NCBI RefSeq assembly: GCF_009758255.1
Contig: NZ_WSEN01000006.1
Span: 248,001-312,000, forward strand
Origin: Microbacterium sp. MAH-37
GTDB lineage: Bacteria > Actinomycetota > Actinomycetes > Actinomycetales > Microbacteriaceae
Direction of reading: 5' to 3'
Length of the DNA stretch: 64,000 bases
In this document: positions 61,930 to 64,000 of the stretch, piece by piece
Layout of the letters: each line of letters starts with the position of its first letter
Numbering within the stretch: position 1 is the first letter of the stretch
Translations under genes and position numbers: made by a program
Notes under the pieces: model-generated
The model's input: only the letters and a program-made list of their open reading frames with translations
Told to the model about the DNA's origin: nothing
The model's database searches: none

Positions 61930-61954
61930 AACGATGCGGAAGCGGAAACGGTTC
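61930..61954 (-). promoter_or_regulatory. ECF-type promoter of the lipoprotein gene
   Basis: Minus strand GAAC (61954 to 61951), 17 nt, CGTT (61933 to 61930), with the wider form TGAACC. The -35 overlaps the anti-sigma stop codon. It matches the two promoters at 63129-63184 in both boxes and spacing. Confidence 0.65.
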
Positions 61955-62609
61955 AGTCGAACGCGTGCCTGACCATGACCGTCCCTGCGGCGTCGAGGAT
62001 CTCGATCGAGCGGATGTCGGATGCCGCCAGTGCCGTACCCGCCGACAGCCTCGCCGCAGCACCCGCCTTGACGTTCCAGGTGGACAGCGTGGTGGTGTTC
62101 CCGTCGACGTCCGTGACGGCGAGCACGTAACTGCCGGTGGCAGAGCCGTAGCCGTCGTACTCGCAGACCAGATCGAGCTTCGTACCCCAGGGCACGGACG
62201 TCAGCGCCACCTCGGCCGAGACCGGTGCACCGGCGACCGGCTCCAGTGCGATCGCCTCCGCGGGCCGCGGCATCAGCATCGAGACCGACACGACCACGCC
62301 CACGACGACCGCCGCGGCGATCCCGCTCGCCCACGCGGCGACCCGGCGGCGGCGACTGCGCCGTGCTCGCGCGGCCGCGAGCACCCGCACCGGGCCGGCA
62401 TCCGCGGCGTCCTGATCGTCGACCGACTGCGCGTCATCCGCACCGAGCCGCGAGAGCAGCGACACCGTCGGCCCCAGCTCCGCCACCGCGGCGCGGCATG
62501 CGGCGCAGTGCGCGAGGTGCTCCTCATACTCCGCGCGCTCCGCGGCCGAGAGCGCGCCCAGCGCATATGCGGCATCCCATGTGGCGTACCGCTCGTGATC
62601 GACGCTCAC
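61953..62609 (-). CDS. anti-sigma factor (RskA-like, zinc-binding ZAS domain)
   Basis: 218 aa. The cytoplasmic N-terminus has the zinc anti-sigma motif H31-x3-C35-x2-C38 (HLAHCAAC) after YALGALSAAERAEYEEHL. One helix (about residues 92-113, AWASGIAAAVVVGVVVSVSML) leads to an extracytoplasmic RskA-type domain. GTG start overlapping the sigma stop (GTGA), so the pair is made together. It should hold the sigma factor at the membrane until proteolysed. Confidence 0.95.
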   Translation of the reverse strand: MSVDHERYATWDAAYALGALSAAERAEYEEHLAHCAACRAAVAELGPTVSLLSRLGADDAQSVDDQDAADAGPVRVLAAARARRSRRRRVAAWASGIAAAVVVGVVVSVSMLMPRPAEAIALEPVAGAPVSAEVALTSVPWGTKLDLVCEYDGYGSATGSYVLAVTDVDGNTTTLSTWNVKAGAAARLSAGTALAASDIRSIEILDAAGTVMVRHAFD

Positions 62610-63109
62610 CGGGTCACCCCTCTCTCCTGCAGCGCGAGCCGCAGGGCTCGCAGTCCGTAATGCATCCGGGACTTGACCGTCCCCTCCGGGATGCCGAGTT
62701 CCCTGGCGAGCTCGCCGACGCTCCTGCCGCGGTAGTACGCGGCGATCACCACCTCGCGGTGCTCTGGGCTCACTGCGGCGAGCGCATCCTGGATGAGCAT
62801 GGCGTCGAACAGACGGTCGGTCTCGTCGTCGGCGGCGCGCTCTGGCAGGTCGGCCACGGCGTTCTCGTGGCGGTGCCGGGCGCTGCGCGCGTCGTCGATG
62901 ACGATGTGCCGCGCGACCGTGAACATCCAGGCGCGGCAGGTGGCCGGGTCCTGCTCGAGCACGCGCGGCGTGCGCCAGGCGCGCAGCAGCGTCTCCTGCA
63001 CGACGTCGTCGGCGGATGCCCGGCCGCCGAGGCTCGTCACATAGCGCCGGATGGGACCGGCGTGCAGCTCGTACAGCGCGGTCAGCCGTTCGTCATCCTG
63101 TTCACTCAC
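62606..63109 (-). CDS. ECF RNA polymerase sigma factor (SigK-like)
   Basis: 167 aa. Region 2 has DDVVQETLLRAWRTPRVL and RAWMFTVARHIVIDDARSARHR; region 4 has AAVSPEHREVVIAAYYRGRSVGELARELGIPEGTVKSRMHYGLRALRLAL. The GTG at 63109 with GGAGGGATCC upstream is chosen over a longer in-frame reading. The linked RskA-like anti-sigma supports a SigK-type assignment. Its own promoter fits the GAAC-N17-CGTT pattern, indicating autoregulation. Confidence 0.95.
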   Translation of the reverse strand: MSEQDDERLTALYELHAGPIRRYVTSLGGRASADDVVQETLLRAWRTPRVLEQDPATCRAWMFTVARHIVIDDARSARHRHENAVADLPERAADDETDRLFDAMLIQDALAAVSPEHREVVIAAYYRGRSVGELARELGIPEGTVKSRMHYGLRALRLALQERGVTR

Positions 63110-63128
63110 GGATCCCTCCTCACGTGGG

Positions 63129-63184
63129 TAACGAGGCGGAGTGCTCGGAAGTTCAGATGAACCTTGGCGCGGCGGATTCCGTTC
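63129..63184. promoter_or_regulatory. divergent pair of ECF-type promoters
   Basis: Minus strand, for the sigma gene: GAAC (63154 to 63151), 17 nt, CGTT (63133 to 63130). Plus strand, for the DUF2231 gene: GAAC (63159-63162), 17 nt, CGTT (63180-63183). The two -35 boxes meet in the perfect palindrome GTTCAGATGAAC, with its GA/TC centre unpaired. Consistent with the GGAAC/CGTT consensus of group SigK-like ECF factors. Confidence 0.68.
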
Positions 63185-63191
63185 TTCACCT

Positions 63192-63674
63192 ATGGACATC
63201 TTCCTCGCCGACGACGGGTTCCGCATCGCTGGCCTTCCGCTGCATCCGCTGCTCGTTCACGCCACCGTCGTGCTCACGCCGCTGACGGCTCTCGCCGTCG
63301 CGCTGGCGGCCGTCTGGCCTGCCGCCAGGCGCCGCATGGGCTGGGCGCCGCCTGTCGCGGCGGCGATCGTCGCGGGGCTCGTCCCGGTCACGGTGCTGGC
63401 CGGTCAGAGCCTCGCCTCGACAGTCGGCTACACTCCCGCCGTCCTGCAGCACGAGGCGCTCGGCCTCATGCTCATCCCGTGGACCATCGCGCTGCTGATC
63501 ACGGCCCTGCTCGTGCAGCTCCAGGATCGGATGCTGCGGCGCGCCGCGCCCGGGGCCGCACGGATCCTGCGGATCGCGATCTGCGCCGCCGCGCTGATCG
63601 CCGCGGCCGGCACGATCGTCGTCACGGTTCTGACCGGGGATGCCGGGGCGCGCGCCGTCTGGGGCGGAGTCTGA
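63192..63674 (+). CDS. DUF2231 four-helix membrane protein
   Basis: 160 aa. FRIAGLPLHPLLVHATVVLTPLTALAVALAAV opens the DUF2231 family, with the conserved HPLLVH motif. Four helices follow in total. The ATG at 63192 lies 8 nt after the ECF -10, so the mRNA is essentially leaderless. Often found near SigK-type systems and fasciclin-like genes. Possibly electron transfer or redox related. Function not established. Confidence 0.88.
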   Translation: MDIFLADDGFRIAGLPLHPLLVHATVVLTPLTALAVALAAVWPAARRRMGWAPPVAAAIVAGLVPVTVLAGQSLASTVGYTPAVLQHEALGLMLIPWTIALLITALLVQLQDRMLRRAAPGAARILRIAICAAALIAAAGTIVVTVLTGDAGARAVWGGV

Positions 63675-63749
63675 TCACCCCTTCAGCGGACCCAGCAGTA
63701 GCCGATCGGATGATGTGGCGACCCTGGGCCGATTCGTAGCGTTGAAGAC

Positions 63750-64000
63750 ATGAACATCACCCGAATCTCCCGCCGTTCCGTGCTCACCGCCTCCGCGATC
63801 GCCATCGCCGCCGCGAGCATCCTGCCGACCACCGCCATGGCCGCCGAGGCGCCCGCCGCTCCGGCCGCCGCATCCGCCTCGTGGAAGAACCTCACCCCGT
63901 CCGAGACCCTCGCCTCGACGCCGTGGAAGACCACGAGCGCCCTCGACCAGGATGGCAACCGCGTCGCCCTCGACAACGCGGCCGTCGCGAGCTTCGTGGG
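63750..64000 (+). CDS. secreted protein, Tat-type signal, DUF4822-like (5' part, truncated by window end)
   Basis: Starts MNITRISRRSVLTASAIA, a twin-arginine signal (SRRSVL), with likely cleavage near AMA-AEAP at about residue 34. The mature start LTPSETLASTPWKTTSALDQDGNRVAL resembles DUF4822 domains as I know them. TAGCGT (63737-63742) lies 7 nt before the ATG (leaderless). Only 83 codons are visible. Confidence 0.72.
   Translation, partial: MNITRISRRSVLTASAIAIAAASILPTTAMAAEAPAAPAAASASWKNLTPSETLASTPWKTTSALDQDGNRVALDNAAVASFV

Overview
The window is high-GC DNA from an actinobacterium, most likely a Microbacterium or close relative in the Microbacteriaceae. The support is strong GC bias at third codon positions, many GTG starts, many ATGA/GTGA gene overlaps, and a recurrent arrangement in which a TANNNT -10 box sits 6-8 nt before the start codon with no Shine-Dalgarno (leaderless mRNAs). 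The gene content fits as well: a gcvT-H-P operon, an NrtR-linked nadABC-nadS operon, AfsR-type and WYL regulators, and SigK-like ECF sigma and anti-sigma genes. The taxonomic call is inference from sequence character alone.

Layout. 1-6.4 kb: the end of an oligopeptide-type solute-binding lipoprotein gene, then the glycine cleavage operon gcvT-gcvH-gcvP (minus strand) behind a tandem glycine riboswitch. 6.4-15.5 kb: two complete ABC import operons on the minus strand, one Dpp/Opp-type (SBP, two permeases, two ATPases) and one CUT1 sugar type (SBP, two permeases, no ATPase). Both start from promoters carrying the same inverted repeat and the same LacI-like motif. 15.5-21.4 kb: the NAD de novo operon (NrtR-like regulator, nadA, nadB, nadC, nadS). 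nadB and nadS contain in-frame copies of a palindromic repeat. 21.4-32.4 kb: housekeeping and transport genes (cyclase-fold protein, GT2, SDR, ABC exporter, two MFS, DUF2804, CMD-like, Fpg/Nei). 32.6-43 kb: HesB-like protein, SARP-type regulator, LysE exporter, then fdhD, DyP peroxidase, DUF488 and a YdeP/FdhF molybdo-oxidoreductase, then membrane proteins. 43-50.2 kb: small accessory enzymes and regulators (GNATs, DHFR-like, YciI, Imm5, VOC with a divergent WYL regulator, LysM-like lipoprotein).

50.2-54.15 kb is an island of visibly lower GC. It holds a two-gene unit, an ORC/CDC6-like P-loop ATPase with a zinc ribbon translationally coupled to a protein with an RNase-type HEPN motif. On its right it abuts an aldo/keto reductase pseudogene that has lost its 5' part. 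This is the best candidate for an undescribed (perhaps anti-phage) system. 54.15-61.4 kb is core genome again (ychF, peptidase E, methyltransferase, DEDDh exonuclease, rmuC, glpX, fba). 61.4-64 kb holds an ECF sigma/anti-sigma pair whose own promoter and two neighbouring promoters share an identical GAAC-N17-CGTT signature, which points to a local regulon. A Tat-type secreted protein gene runs off the right end.

No rRNA, tRNA, CRISPR array, transposase or integrase gene was recognised.
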